Source: Nocardia higoensis NBRC 100133
GTDB lineage: Bacteria > Actinomycetota > Actinomycetes > Mycobacteriales > Mycobacteriaceae
Direction: 5' to 3'
Assembly: GCF_000308595.1 (NCBI RefSeq)
Contig: NZ_BAGA01000180.1
Location: forward strand, 1 to 55,724
DNA length: 55,724 nt
Of this stretch, positions 1 to 8,896 are shown one piece after another. The notes beneath the pieces were generated by a model. That model saw only the letters and a program-made list of their open reading frames with translations. It was not told the origin of the DNA and ran no database searches. The position numbers and the translations under genes were made by a program. How positions within the stretch are numbered: the first letter of the stretch is position 1; every line of letters starts with the position of its first letter.

Positions 1-386
1 GTACCGGAACCGCGACCACCGCGGCCAGCGCGGCCGGTGGGAACGGCAGCAGCGGCGGCAGCACGGCCGCGAGCAGCCCGGCAACGGTCGGGGCGCGGGG
101 GTCGAGCACCGCCAACCGCGCCGGGGCAACCACCGGCAGCGGTACCAGCAGCAACAGCGGCGGCGCGGACGCCCCGGCGGTGGCCGGGGTCGGGGCGGGT
201 GCCCGAGCGAGTACCCGCAGCGGCGCCGCGAGCGGCCGCAGCACGGCGAACACCACCAGCACCAGCACCGGCAACGGCGGGAGTGAGGGCCGCGGTGCGG
301 ACGTGCTGCCGATGCGGCGGTCCGGTGCACGTGGTCGCGCCCGCACCGGCACCCCGCGTGATTCGACGTTCACCCGGATCACGTAG
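1..386 (+). CDS. VirB6/TrbL-like transfer membrane protein, C-terminal part (continues from 55724)
   Basis: This is the end of a gene that enters from the other edge. Base 55724 plus bases 1-2 complete a Gly codon, and frame 3 then stays open for 127 codons to TAG at 384-386. The tail is rich in Ala, Gly, Ser, Thr and Asn, then basic near its end, and looks disordered. It matches in composition the Ala/Gly-rich end of the frame leaving at 55724. The complete protein would be 544 residues. The next gene starts 45 bases downstream. The join assumes a circular molecule. Confidence 0.75.
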   Translation, partial: TGTATTAASAAGGNGSSGGSTAASSPATVGARGSSTANRAGATTGSGTSSNSGGADAPAVAGVGAGARASTRSGAASGRSTANTTSTSTGNGGSEGRGADVLPMRRSGARGRARTGTPRDSTFTRIT

Positions 387-430
387 CGGCCGTCCACATT
401 CGCTGACCTGACTGACCTAGGAGCCTCGAG

Positions 431-1906
431 ATGGGATCTCAGAAGTACGCCGGATGGCGCAAGCCCGAAAGCACTGGCCTGGTGCCGGGGTTGTCGACGG
501 GCATGTCGATCGTGGTTGTCGTGGCGATCGCGATCGCGATCGGCTGCGCCTACCTGCTCAATTCGATGAAGCTGGCGTTCATCGTGCTGGCCGCCACGGT
601 GGTGTTCGTGGGGCCGTCGATGATTCGGTTCCGGGGCACCGCCGCCGGTGACTACTTCCTGGCGTGGGTGCGCACGCTGCCGATTCGCCGCAAGCTCGCC
701 CACCGCTACCGGACCGGCTTGTTCTCGCACGTGCCGGGCGGCCGTTCGCGTCTGCCCGGCTTGGCGTCGCCGATCATTCTCGACGGCCTGTTCGACCCCG
801 AAGCCGGCGACGACGTGGGTGCGCTGGTCAACCCGGTGCACCGCACCATCACGGTGGTGATGCTGGTGACGGCCACCGGGCGGGCGACCCAGCCCGAGGC
901 CACCACCGATGCCCAGGTCGCCGGGTGGGGTGAATTCATCCGGCAGGCCGGCGAGTTCGGCGATGTCGCCGGTATCGCGGTGGTCACCGAGACCAGGCCG
1001 GAGACCGGCGCCCGCTACGAAGTCGAGATCGAGAAGCGGCGGCACGCGGCCGCGCCCGCGCTCGCGCTGGAACTGATGGACGACCGCACCGTGGACCTGG
1101 CCCCGGATCGGCTGCGCTACAGCCAGCGCATCGCGGTCACGTTCCGCTACTCGAGCGGCAGTTTCGATCTCGGCTGCGAGATGGTGTCTCGGCGGCTGCC
1201 CGAGCTCAGCGCCGCGGCCGCCGGTGCCGGGCTCAACGCCACGTTCGCCACGGTGGGCGAGATCATCGCGTTCACGCACGCGGCGTTCAATCCGGCGGCG
1301 GGCCCGATCATCGATGAGGCGATGGCCCGCACCGGTGATCCCGGTCTGACGTGGGAGGACGCGGGCCCGACCTACCACGACGACGACCACCGCTACTACC
1401 TGCACGATTCGGGCAAGAGCTTCACTTTCCGCGCCTACGACTTCCCGGTCCAGCCGGTCGAAGAGGACGTGTTGGCGAAGCTGCTGGCCCGTAATCCGCG
1501 CACGCCGTACAAGCGGGTCACCATGATCTATCGCCCGTACCGGCCGCAGGACGCGATCGAGACCACCGATGCCGACTTCCGCGACGCCTACGCCGCCGCG
1601 CAGCGCCGCAAGCGCGGCCTGGTCGACGCCCGCCAGCAGATGCGCCTTGCCGACATCGGCGCCACCCGCGACGACCTGGCCGAGGGCCACGGTCTGACCC
1701 GGGTCGGGATGCTGGTCACGATCACCGTGCCCGTCGACGGGTCCGGCGTCGATGAAACCGACGCCATCCAGGCCGCGGGCGTGGCCGCCAGCATCAAGTT
1801 CGCCGACTGCTACAGCGACCAGGGCGCGATGTTCCTGACCGCGCTCGGCATCGGCGTCTACCCGGACATGGACGAGACCGACGTGACCGACATCCTGCGC
1901 GCCTGA
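431..1906 (+). CDS. SCO6880-family transfer membrane protein
   Basis: The 491-residue protein opens with a short cytosolic segment and two adjacent membrane helices (about residues 25-43 and 47-65), followed by a long soluble domain. This layout is typical of the SCO6880/PrgI-like proteins found beside VirB4-type ATPases in actinobacterial secretion and conjugation loci. An AGGAG ribosome site sits about 7 bases before the ATG. It lies between the VirB6-like gene and the VirB4-like ATPase, so it probably anchors the ATPase at the membrane. The family call comes from recognition of the N-terminus and gene order, not from a search. Confidence 0.7.
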   Translation: MGSQKYAGWRKPESTGLVPGLSTGMSIVVVVAIAIAIGCAYLLNSMKLAFIVLAATVVFVGPSMIRFRGTAAGDYFLAWVRTLPIRRKLAHRYRTGLFSHVPGGRSRLPGLASPIILDGLFDPEAGDDVGALVNPVHRTITVVMLVTATGRATQPEATTDAQVAGWGEFIRQAGEFGDVAGIAVVTETRPETGARYEVEIEKRRHAAAPALALELMDDRTVDLAPDRLRYSQRIAVTFRYSSGSFDLGCEMVSRRLPELSAAAAGAGLNATFATVGEIIAFTHAAFNPAAGPIIDEAMARTGDPGLTWEDAGPTYHDDDHRYYLHDSGKSFTFRAYDFPVQPVEEDVLAKLLARNPRTPYKRVTMIYRPYRPQDAIETTDADFRDAYAAAQRRKRGLVDARQQMRLADIGATRDDLAEGHGLTRVGMLVTITVPVDGSGVDETDAIQAAGVAASIKFADCYSDQGAMFLTALGIGVYPDMDETDVTDILRA

Positions 1907-1949
1907 TCCCCGCCGCCTGGCGTTCCCCCAGTTCACACGCTCATATCAG

Positions 1950-1976
1950 CCATAGGGCCCATAGCGGCCATAGGAG
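1950..1976 (+). repeat. Three CCATAG direct repeats at 9-bp steps before the VirB4-like gene
   Basis: CCATAG occurs at 1950, 1959 and 1968 with exact 9-bp spacing, and the last copy runs into the AGGAGG ribosome site. The array occupies the only substantial gap between these two transfer genes. It may be a protein-binding site or may control translation. Confidence 0.5.
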
Positions 1977-1982
1977 GTTGTC

Positions 1983-3701
1983 ATGCCCGCCCTGCCCCGC
2001 TTGTTCGTCCCGCGCCGTGTCACCGCGCCGCAGGAAGCCGACGCACGCGGCGCCGACGGTGTGCTCGATCCCGACGAGGTGGCCTACATCCGCGAGGCGA
2101 TGCCGACGATGAGCATCGGCCGCAAGTTCAACGCCGCCCGCAAGCTCCGGGCCCACGAGCTGGCGGTGTGGCGCACCAGCCACACCGCGGCGCGGCAGCC
2201 GTGGCAGGCCGAGCGGCGGCCGTCGCCGCGCGGCTACCTCGCCCCCTACGGCGGGTACATGAAGAAGCCGATGCCGCTGCCGGAGATCCGCGGCACCACG
2301 TGCCGGGTGTGCGGGCTGTGGCCGTTCCCGTTGTCGACCGAGTTCGCCTCGCCCGGGTGGCCGATCGGCATCCAGGACGAGACCGCCACCCCGTTCTTTT
2401 TCGATCAGATGGCGTGGTTCGACGCGGAAATGATTTCCGCGCCGATCGCGGTGGTGCTGGGCCCCAACGGGTTCGGCAAATCGACGTTGGGCCGTCAGCT
2501 GGTGCTCGGTGGGCTCGCCTCCGGGCGGCACGTGATCTGCCCGGCCGACATCAAGCCCGATTACCGGCGGCTGTGCGAGCTGCTGAACGACAACGACGAG
2601 GGCCGCCAGGACGGGCAGGTGATCGAGGTCGGCCCCGGTCACGGCGTACTGAATCCCTTGGACCCCACGGCGTATGCGTGGGCGATCGACCGTCTGCCCG
2701 CCGACCACCCGGCCGTGCGCGGGCTGATGGCCGAGCTGCACCAGACCCAGTTGTTCAACCTCGAGGCCCTGGTGTCGCTGCGGCGGCGGGCACCGCTCGA
2801 GGATTTCGAGTCCGCCGCGATCAGCGCCGCGCTCACCGACCTGTACGCCGGTGACCGGTTCTCCCCGGCGCGGCCGCCGATCATCTCGGACCTGATCGAT
2901 CAGCTCGAACAGCCGACCGAGGACATGCGGTATGCCGTGGCCGCCACCTCGGCCGAGGACTTCGCCGTCACCACGCACCGGCTGCTGCAATCGCTGAAGT
3001 CGCTGACCGTGGGCATGTTCGGCGAGGCGTTCAACGGCCAGACCACCACGCGCTTGAACCTCGAGGCCGCCATGATCGACATCGACCTGTCGATCATCAA
3101 CGTTCACTCCGGCCGCGACCTGCGGGCCGCGATCATCGCGATCACCGGCATGGAGTCCCAGGCCGCCGTCGCGGCGCGTATGACGCTGGCCGACCACGGG
3201 TTCATCCGCAAGTCCGTGACCGACATCCACATGGACGAGCTGTCGCAGCTGCTCGACGTGGGCGGGTCGAGCCAGATCAAGAGCTTGGACCGGATCACCC
3301 GCACCAACCGCACCGACGGCATGACCCTGACCACCTACACCCACACGGTCACCGACTTCACGAAGGTGTCGGCGGATGCGACCGAGCAGGGCAAGGCGAC
3401 CGGGTTCATCTCCCGATCCAAGGTCACCTTCACCGGCCCGATCAACGGCTACGAGATCGACGCCCAAGCCGGCCTCATCGACTACACCGACCGCGAGCGG
3501 GCCCGCCTGCTGTCGTGGACCTCCGCGCCGCCCCCGGCCCAGACCGGGCACAAGACCATGCCGCACCCCGGCAAGGGCCGGTTCATCGCCAAGTGGGGCG
3601 ACGACCCCGACCGGCCCGGCCTGGCGTTCCGCACGTGGATCAGCCCGGTCGAGCGCGAGTTGGGCATCCACGACACCAACACCGGTATGCGGACGGACTA
3701 G
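1983..3701 (+). CDS. VirB4-like conjugation ATPase
   Basis: The 572-residue cytosolic protein is the likely energising ATPase of the secretion channel. A Walker A motif, GPNGFGKST, lies at about residues 160-168. A Walker B-like strand ending in DIHMDE lies near residues 412-418. No membrane segment is seen. The start ATG is preceded by a strong AGGAGG. It follows the SCO6880-like gene and is followed after 4 bases by the wall hydrolase gene. That order recurs in actinobacterial conjugative elements. VirB4 identity rather than a second coupling protein is inferred from this context. Confidence 0.75.
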   Translation: MPALPRLFVPRRVTAPQEADARGADGVLDPDEVAYIREAMPTMSIGRKFNAARKLRAHELAVWRTSHTAARQPWQAERRPSPRGYLAPYGGYMKKPMPLPEIRGTTCRVCGLWPFPLSTEFASPGWPIGIQDETATPFFFDQMAWFDAEMISAPIAVVLGPNGFGKSTLGRQLVLGGLASGRHVICPADIKPDYRRLCELLNDNDEGRQDGQVIEVGPGHGVLNPLDPTAYAWAIDRLPADHPAVRGLMAELHQTQLFNLEALVSLRRRAPLEDFESAAISAALTDLYAGDRFSPARPPIISDLIDQLEQPTEDMRYAVAATSAEDFAVTTHRLLQSLKSLTVGMFGEAFNGQTTTRLNLEAAMIDIDLSIINVHSGRDLRAAIIAITGMESQAAVAARMTLADHGFIRKSVTDIHMDELSQLLDVGGSSQIKSLDRITRTNRTDGMTLTTYTHTVTDFTKVSADATEQGKATGFISRSKVTFTGPINGYEIDAQAGLIDYTDRERARLLSWTSAPPPAQTGHKTMPHPGKGRFIAKWGDDPDRPGLAFRTWISPVERELGIHDTNTGMRTD

Positions 3702-3705
3702 CGCG

Positions 3706-5271
3706 ATGGAATCGACACCGCTCATCCGCCACTGGCGCAAGATCGCCGCCGTCGTCCTGCTGCTGTTCCTGCTGCTGGCCCGCTGCGCCCAGGAACAGGA
3801 CAACGCCGGATGCGGCCCGACCGGCGGCGGCATCACCGTCACCGGCCCGTTGGCCTACCCGCTGGACCCCAGCGTGGAAGTCGGGTCCGGCTACCGCAGC
3901 GCGGACCGGCCCGATCACCGCGGCGTGGACTTCCCGGTGCCCACCGGCAGCCCGGTCTATGCGATGGCCGACGGCACTGTCACCGCCGCTCAGGACAGCG
4001 GCGTGCAGGGGTTCGGCGGATGGGTGGTCATCGATCACGTCATCGACGGCAAACCGATGTCCACCGTGTACGGGCACATGGACCCCGGCGGGGTGCTGGT
4101 CTCCGTCGGTGACCAGGTGACCGCCGGGCAGACCATCGCCCGATCCGGCAACTCCGGCCAATCGTCGGGCCCGCACCTGCATTTCGAGGTCTGGAACGGC
4201 AATCGGCTCGCCGGAGGCACCGACACCGACCCCGGCCCCTACCTCGAGGCCGCCCGCAACGGCACCAGCAGCAACGGCAGCCCCGCACCGGTGCCCGGTG
4301 AGGATCTGGCCGCGGAGGCATCCACCGCTGTGGACCGCAACGCCGTCGCCGTCATCTCCGCCGGCAAGGCGATGGGCGCCCCTGACGAGGCGATCGTCAG
4401 CGCCCTCGCCGTCGGCCTGGTCGAGTCCGGGCTACGCAACCTGGCCTCCCGCGCGGTCCCGGAATCGATGTCCTACCCCAACGACGGCGTGGCCCCCGGC
4501 GACTACGACTCGGTGGGCATCCTCCAGCAGCGCCCCAGCCAGGGATGGGGATCGGTGAAAGACCTGATGGACCCCGGTTTCCAGGCCCGCAACTACTTCG
4601 AGCGGTTCTTGTCCTCCGATTGGCAGTCCAAGTCCTTCACCGAGGCCGCCGCCGACATCCAGCGCCCGCGCGAGGACCTGCGCTACAAGTACGGCGAACG
4701 TGAGGCCGAGGCCCGCGAGATCTTCACCCGCCTGCAAGGCGTCGCGCCGACCAGCCCCGGATGCCCCCGGCCGGGCTCCCCCGGCCAAGCCCCCGCACCG
4801 GGCGACCCCAGCACCGGCGCGGCCATCGTCGCGGCCGCCCGCTCGCAGATCGGATTGCCCTACGTGTGGGGCGGTGGAGACGCCAACGGCCCCACCGGCG
4901 GCGGGTTCGACTGCTCCGGGCTCACCCTCTACGCGATCGCCCAAGCCACCGGCGGCGCCGTCGTGCTGCCGCACTACACCGGCGACCCCGGCAACCCCGG
5001 CCAGATGGGGCAAGGCGTCCCCGTCGCCGACCTGTCCCAAGCCGAGCCCGGCGACCTGGTGTTCTTCGGGTCCGGCGGTGCCGCCGATCACGTCGGCGTC
5101 TACGCCGGTGCCGGGCAGATGATCCACGCCCCCACCTTCGGCCAGACCGTCACCGAGGCCCCCGTCTCCGACGGCGGCCAGCTCATCGCCATCCGCCGCT
5201 ACACCGGCCAGACCGACACCGGCCCGACCGCAGTGTCGGCGGCCGCCAACAGCATTGGAGGTACGCAGTGA
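3706..5271 (+). CDS. Membrane-anchored peptidoglycan hydrolase: M23, lytic-like and NlpC/P60 domains
   Basis: This 521-residue protein cuts cell-wall peptidoglycan so the transfer channel can pass, a VirB1-like job. Residues about 14-27 form a membrane anchor. An M23 domain (about 50-165) keeps the zinc ligands in HRGVD and HLHFE. A central domain (about 225-345) has a VESGL glutamate and a GILQQRP segment like lytic transglycosylases. A C-terminal NlpC/P60 domain (about 375-500) has the catalytic cysteine in DCSGL near residue 402 and the histidine in DHVGVY near 462. Three wall-cutting modules in one protein are more than usual. Its stop overlaps the next start. Confidence 0.88.
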   Translation: MESTPLIRHWRKIAAVVLLLFLLLARCAQEQDNAGCGPTGGGITVTGPLAYPLDPSVEVGSGYRSADRPDHRGVDFPVPTGSPVYAMADGTVTAAQDSGVQGFGGWVVIDHVIDGKPMSTVYGHMDPGGVLVSVGDQVTAGQTIARSGNSGQSSGPHLHFEVWNGNRLAGGTDTDPGPYLEAARNGTSSNGSPAPVPGEDLAAEASTAVDRNAVAVISAGKAMGAPDEAIVSALAVGLVESGLRNLASRAVPESMSYPNDGVAPGDYDSVGILQQRPSQGWGSVKDLMDPGFQARNYFERFLSSDWQSKSFTEAAADIQRPREDLRYKYGEREAEAREIFTRLQGVAPTSPGCPRPGSPGQAPAPGDPSTGAAIVAAARSQIGLPYVWGGGDANGPTGGGFDCSGLTLYAIAQATGGAVVLPHYTGDPGNPGQMGQGVPVADLSQAEPGDLVFFGSGGAADHVGVYAGAGQMIHAPTFGQTVTEAPVSDGGQLIAIRRYTGQTDTGPTAVSAAANSIGGTQ

Positions 5272-5615
5272 ACACACCCGCAGCACACGGACCAGACGCG
5301 CGACGGATCGCCGCGGCCATCGACCGCCACGTCCGCCGCGCCATGCTCGCGGTGCACCTGGCGGTGATCGCCACCGTCCCCGCACTGGTTCCCGCCCTCA
5401 CCGGCGGCGCCGACGACCCCGCCGCGGTCCTGCTGTGGTGGGTCGGTGGTGTCGTCGTCTGGGTGCTGGCAATCCAGCTCGCCGAACCGGCCGCCACCGG
5501 TGCCCGCGGCCGCGCGCTGCGCGTCTACGTGCTGACCACCGCCGTGATCGGCGCCGTCTACACCCTCTACGCCGGGTACCTGCTGCTCGACGGCGGTTTC
5601 GGGGGTGCGCGATGA
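5268..5615 (+). CDS. Small transfer-operon membrane protein
   Basis: The 115-residue product has a basic N-terminus and three likely membrane helices (about residues 25-45, 50-70 and 85-105). The GTG start overlaps the stop of the hydrolase gene and has GGAGG upstream. Its own stop overlaps the following ATG, so the three genes look translationally coupled. I do not recognise the family. The setting suggests a structural subunit of the transfer apparatus. Confidence 0.7.
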   Translation: MNTPAAHGPDARRIAAAIDRHVRRAMLAVHLAVIATVPALVPALTGGADDPAAVLLWWVGGVVVWVLAIQLAEPAATGARGRALRVYVLTTAVIGAVYTLYAGYLLLDGGFGGAR

Positions 5616-6178
5616 CCTACCGCACCTACCGCCAGCGGTTGGCCGCCGCGCTGCTCGCGCTCACCGTGACCGCCGTCGCGGCCTGCTCCAGGCCCGCAGA
5701 CGATTTCGGCGAACACGACCACGACCACGGCACCGGCGTGCCGTCCGGAGCCAGCATCGCCCCGCTGCCGCCGCTGCCTGCCCCGTGGACAGAACTCGAC
5801 CGCAGCGACCCCCAGGCGGTCGCCGTGGCCGCGGTGACCGCACTGTTCGACTGGAGACCCGCCGACGGCGACACCGGCCCCGAGGCCGCCGTACGCCGCG
5901 CCAAGCCCCTGCTGACACCCCGTGCCGCACAGGACTACCGGCCCTACCCGGTCCCCCGCCAGCTGTGGGAGCAGTGGATGGACCGCCGCGCCGAGATCCG
6001 CACGACCACCGAGGTCAGCAGCGAACAGCATCCCGTCGACACCGATGTGACCTGGCAACGCAAGCTCGTCACCCGCATCGACGCCGACGGCACCGCGCCG
6101 TTCACCGCCGCAACGCTGGTCACGGTCACCAAACAACCGGTCTGGACCGTCACCGCCGTCACCACCATGCCGACCTGA
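5612..6178 (+). CDS. Transfer-operon lipoprotein
   Basis: The 188-residue protein starts with a lipoprotein signal ending in AVAAC, so the cysteine is probably lipidated at the outer face of the membrane. A His/Asp-rich stretch (EHDHDHG) follows and could bind metal. The rest is a small soluble domain of unknown type, possibly an NTF2-like VirB8 relative. It is the last gene of the contiguous operon. A dispersed hairpin repeat begins exactly at its stop codon, as it does at the other operon lipoprotein that ends at 53607. Confidence 0.7.
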   Translation: MTYRTYRQRLAAALLALTVTAVAACSRPADDFGEHDHDHGTGVPSGASIAPLPPLPAPWTELDRSDPQAVAVAAVTALFDWRPADGDTGPEAAVRRAKPLLTPRAAQDYRPYPVPRQLWEQWMDRRAEIRTTTEVSSEQHPVDTDVTWQRKLVTRIDADGTAPFTAATLVTVTKQPVWTVTAVTTMPT

Positions 6179-6234
6179 CCAGCACTCAAACACGAGGCAA
6201 GCCAACGAAGTTGGCGCGGCAGCACCTTCCACCC
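6176..6234 (+). repeat. Dispersed hairpin repeat, copy 1
   Basis: The copy starts at the TGA of the preceding lipoprotein gene and includes the stem-loop GCCAACGAAGTTGGC (6201-6215). It is nearly identical over about 58 bases to 53605-53662. Shorter versions occur at 37053-37088 and, inverted, at 17398-17434. A terminator or RNA-processing role is possible. Confidence 0.75.
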
Positions 6235-6394
6235 GCAGCGCCAAATGCGGGCCGGACAGGAGGCAGTGCCGGTGACGGGAAACACCGGTCCCGCCGAGCA
6301 GCCGCGCCAACAGGAGGACAACAGCAGCGATGCCGAACGAGTTCCGACAGCGACCGGCGCTTGCGCGCCTATCCCTTTCAGACGCACGAAATTC

Positions 6395-6421
6395 GGGTGA
6401 CACGTTTTCCGCGTGTCGCCC
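6395..6421 (+). promoter_or_regulatory. Inverted repeat upstream of the RHH-like gene
   Basis: GACACG (6399-6404) and CGTGTC (6412-6417) are separated by TTTTCCG. Outer GGG and CCC extend the arms with one mismatch. If the downstream gene starts at 6459, this is a natural autoregulatory operator. Confidence 0.45.
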
Positions 6422-6458
6422 TCCAAATCTGCTGCCGCTCATGGCAGGATCAGCAGCC

Positions 6459-6731
6459 GTGGGAAAGCGCGGACCGAAGGGACACAGCTACACCACCGAG
6501 CGCGTCGTTTTCCGCCTCCACGAGAACGTGGAACGGCTTGTCGACGAACTGCGGGGGTGCACGTGCTCGAACCCGTCGCGGTGCCAGTGCGGGTGTGAAG
6601 ACCGCAGCGCCTTCCTGACGAAGTTGTTGGCGAAGACGGCCAAGCGGGATCTGAAAGACCTGCTCGTGCCGAACAAGCCCGAGCACTTGAACCAGACCGA
6701 GATCGAGGGGGATCACCGCCGGTCCGCGTGA
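6459..6731 (+). CDS. Small ribbon-helix-helix-like protein with a cysteine-rich insert
   Basis: The 90-residue product has a strand (RVVFRL), a helix (NVERLVDELRG) and a second helix (DRSAFLTKLLAKTA), the order of a ribbon-helix-helix DNA-binding domain. An insert with five cysteines (CTCSNPSRCQCGC) sits between the helices and may bind metal. The GTG at 6459 has AGGA at good spacing. An in-frame ATG at 6330 would read through the inverted repeat and looks less likely. It lies between the transfer operon and the replication gene, so control of either is possible. Confidence 0.55.
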   Translation: MGKRGPKGHSYTTERVVFRLHENVERLVDELRGCTCSNPSRCQCGCEDRSAFLTKLLAKTAKRDLKDLLVPNKPEHLNQTEIEGDHRRSA

Positions 6732-6804
6732 CCCGGCGACTCGACAACACACCGACAGCGGCCGCGGTAACCAGCCCCGTGGCAGACGCCCAGAACTGAA
6801 AAAT

Positions 6805-6902
6805 CCTCGCCAGTGTGCGAGGTAGGTCTACCGACCACCTGTGACAACGCCGAAAGGCTGTTGAAACGCCGAAAGCTCCTGGTTGGCGTCAGGAGCTTTC
6901 GG
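6805..6902 (+). promoter_or_regulatory. Hairpin cluster upstream of the replication gene (candidate origin or rep control)
   Basis: CCTCGC and GCGAGG (6805-6822) form one stem. A perfect 13-bp stem with an 8-base loop spans 6869-6902. The phrase ACGCCGAAAG occurs twice just before it. The big stem ends 74 bases before the chosen start of the replication gene. It could be a transcription attenuator for rep or a single-strand initiation structure. Confidence 0.5.
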
Positions 6903-6976
6903 AAGTGTGGGGGGTGAGTTCCCGCTCAGCCCACCCGGTGGACCTACCAGCACCGCTACTCGTTTCAGGAACCCCG

Positions 6977-8830
6977 ATGCTGGATAGCTCCGGGTTCGAG
7001 GATACCTTGCGCCCGGAAGAAGGCTCAACCGGTTCCGCGCGTGTCGGTATCTGCGATCCCACCACCGCTGATTCTCTAGCCGGCGACCGCCGGATTTCGC
7101 GCCCGACTCGCGCCCTGCTGGGCGCTCTCGACCGCGCCATATACACCCGCCCGTTCGTGGTGATCGATGCCGACAACCACGGTGAACCGGTGGATTCCCT
7201 CGCGGCCGCGCGCGCCGCGCTCACCGACGCGACCGCGGCCAGTGCTGCTGGCCGCCTGGCCGATGGCCTGGTCGCCGCCGACATCGACGCCGACGACCCC
7301 GTGATCGGGGATGCCGTCGCCGAAGCTCTCATCGCCTGGTGCCACCGGCACCAGCTCCCCTACCTGCTGCGCGATTCCGGCCGCCCTGGCGGGCGCCACG
7401 TCGTGGCCGTGTTGCAGGGCAAGGCCCGCGCGACGCAGTGGGCGGCGTTGTGCCGCCAGCTGGCCGCCAGCTACGGCGTGGTGGTCGATGACCGCACCGG
7501 CGCGGTGCTGCGGCTGCTGACCGCTCCACACCGGCGCGGCCTGCCCTCCCCCGTGCTGGCTTGCACGATCACCCCGGCAATGGTGATGGACCTGGCGACC
7601 CGCACCACCGGGCGCCGGGGCCGCCGACGGGCACAGCCCACCCCCGGCACCGGTTCCCGGTCGGAGACCGAATACGGGGCATCGTGCGCGATGGCCCGCG
7701 CCGGGTTCGACACCGAGACCGCGTGGCAGGAGATCGCCCGCCGCGACGGCAAATCCGCCGAACGCGGCCGCGACTGGTGGGTCCGGCACATGTGGGTCTC
7801 CGCGGTCACCGTCGCGGCCGCCGAAGACGGCCTAGACACCAACACGGCCTGGCAGCGTGTCCGCTCGCTGTGCCCGCGAATCGCCCGCCGCTGGTGGACA
7901 CCGCTGTGGACCCGTGCGCGCGTCGAGGCCGCACAGGACCGACCGCGCCGCCGCCAGCTCGCCGCCGAGCCCGCACACGACCACGCCCAGGCCACGGCCC
8001 GAATCGACGCCCTGCGGGCCGCGTTCGCCGCCGCCACCGAGGCCCTGACCGGGGTGGACCCGCGCCGCCGCCGGTCGGTCGCGGCGGCCCTGCACGCCCT
8101 CTCGGCCGCGATCGTGACCCGTGGCGGGTCGATGTCCACCCGCGACCTGTCGATCCGTTCACGGCTCGATCTGGCCACCGTGCGCCGCGCCCTGGCCACC
8201 GCTGTCGAGCACGGCTTGATCGTGCGCGTGCACGAGTACGCAGGCGGCGCCGACGACTGCCACGCCTACGCCGCCGGTCCCGCCGTCACGATCCAGGCCG
8301 AAACCCCAGCTCCGCAGAGTTCTTCACTCACTAGGGGTACACCCCGCCCCCACGGCACCGCCTGCCCACACCGGCTACGTCGCGCCTACCAGCGCGACCG
8401 GATGATCTGGCGGCTCCGCAACGATGTCCTGGCCTCACTCGCCCCAGGTGAACGGCTTGCCACCTCCCAGCACCCTGCCGCCAAGCTCTTGCGGTCGCTG
8501 TGGGCCCAGCGCAAATGGTGGAACGCGCTCACCGACCAGCAGCGCCAGCAACGACGCACCGCCCGCCGGGCCGTGCTCGCCGGCCTGCACCGCAGCGACC
8601 AGCGGCGATGGTTCGCCTGGCTCGACCGCCGCCAGACCATCACCGCCGCCGTCGACGCCCTCACCACGAACCCAGGCCGGGCCCTGCCGCCAGATGCTGC
8701 GCGGGCCGTGCTCGCGGCACCGCTCACCGTCCACCGTGGGCTGCGCGATCCGCTATGGCGCGAAGGCGGCACACCAGCCGCCCCGACCGCCGCCGCGGCC
8801 GCCGATCAGCTGGTCCTCGCGGCCGCATGA
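6977..8830 (+). CDS. Replication protein with a primase/polymerase-like N-terminal region
   Basis: The 617-residue protein has an N-terminal region resembling archaeo-eukaryotic-type primase folds, with acidic VAADIDADD, then RDSGRPGGRHVV and RLLTAPHR. A winged-helix-like segment follows near residues 375-420 (MSTRDLSIRSRLDLATVRRA). No helicase P-loop is seen. Such single-gene initiators drive replication of many actinobacterial plasmids. The ATG at 6977 has AGGA six bases upstream. A GTG at 6905 in the same frame directly abuts the large hairpin and is the alternative. Nothing else here looks more like a replication initiator. The call is partly from context. Confidence 0.6.
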   Translation: MLDSSGFEDTLRPEEGSTGSARVGICDPTTADSLAGDRRISRPTRALLGALDRAIYTRPFVVIDADNHGEPVDSLAAARAALTDATAASAAGRLADGLVAADIDADDPVIGDAVAEALIAWCHRHQLPYLLRDSGRPGGRHVVAVLQGKARATQWAALCRQLAASYGVVVDDRTGAVLRLLTAPHRRGLPSPVLACTITPAMVMDLATRTTGRRGRRRAQPTPGTGSRSETEYGASCAMARAGFDTETAWQEIARRDGKSAERGRDWWVRHMWVSAVTVAAAEDGLDTNTAWQRVRSLCPRIARRWWTPLWTRARVEAAQDRPRRRQLAAEPAHDHAQATARIDALRAAFAAATEALTGVDPRRRRSVAAALHALSAAIVTRGGSMSTRDLSIRSRLDLATVRRALATAVEHGLIVRVHEYAGGADDCHAYAAGPAVTIQAETPAPQSSSLTRGTPRPHGTACPHRLRRAYQRDRMIWRLRNDVLASLAPGERLATSQHPAAKLLRSLWAQRKWWNALTDQQRQQRRTARRAVLAGLHRSDQRRWFAWLDRRQTITAAVDALTTNPGRALPPDAARAVLAAPLTVHRGLRDPLWREGGTPAAPTAAAAADQLVLAAA

Positions 8831-8896
8831 GCCACGGACCCGATACTGGTGTGTCGGCCGGTGAAGGCCGCACCAAATCACTGGGAGGGGAACGCG

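Noticed and set aside
1941..3842. A 633-residue reverse-strand protein
   Set aside because: It lies opposite the well-supported VirB4-like gene and has the Arg/Gly/Val-rich look of an antisense shadow in GC-rich DNA.
6330..6458. Start of the RHH-like gene at 6330
   Set aside because: The extension reads through an inverted repeat and is not protein-like. GTG 6459 has better ribosome-site spacing.
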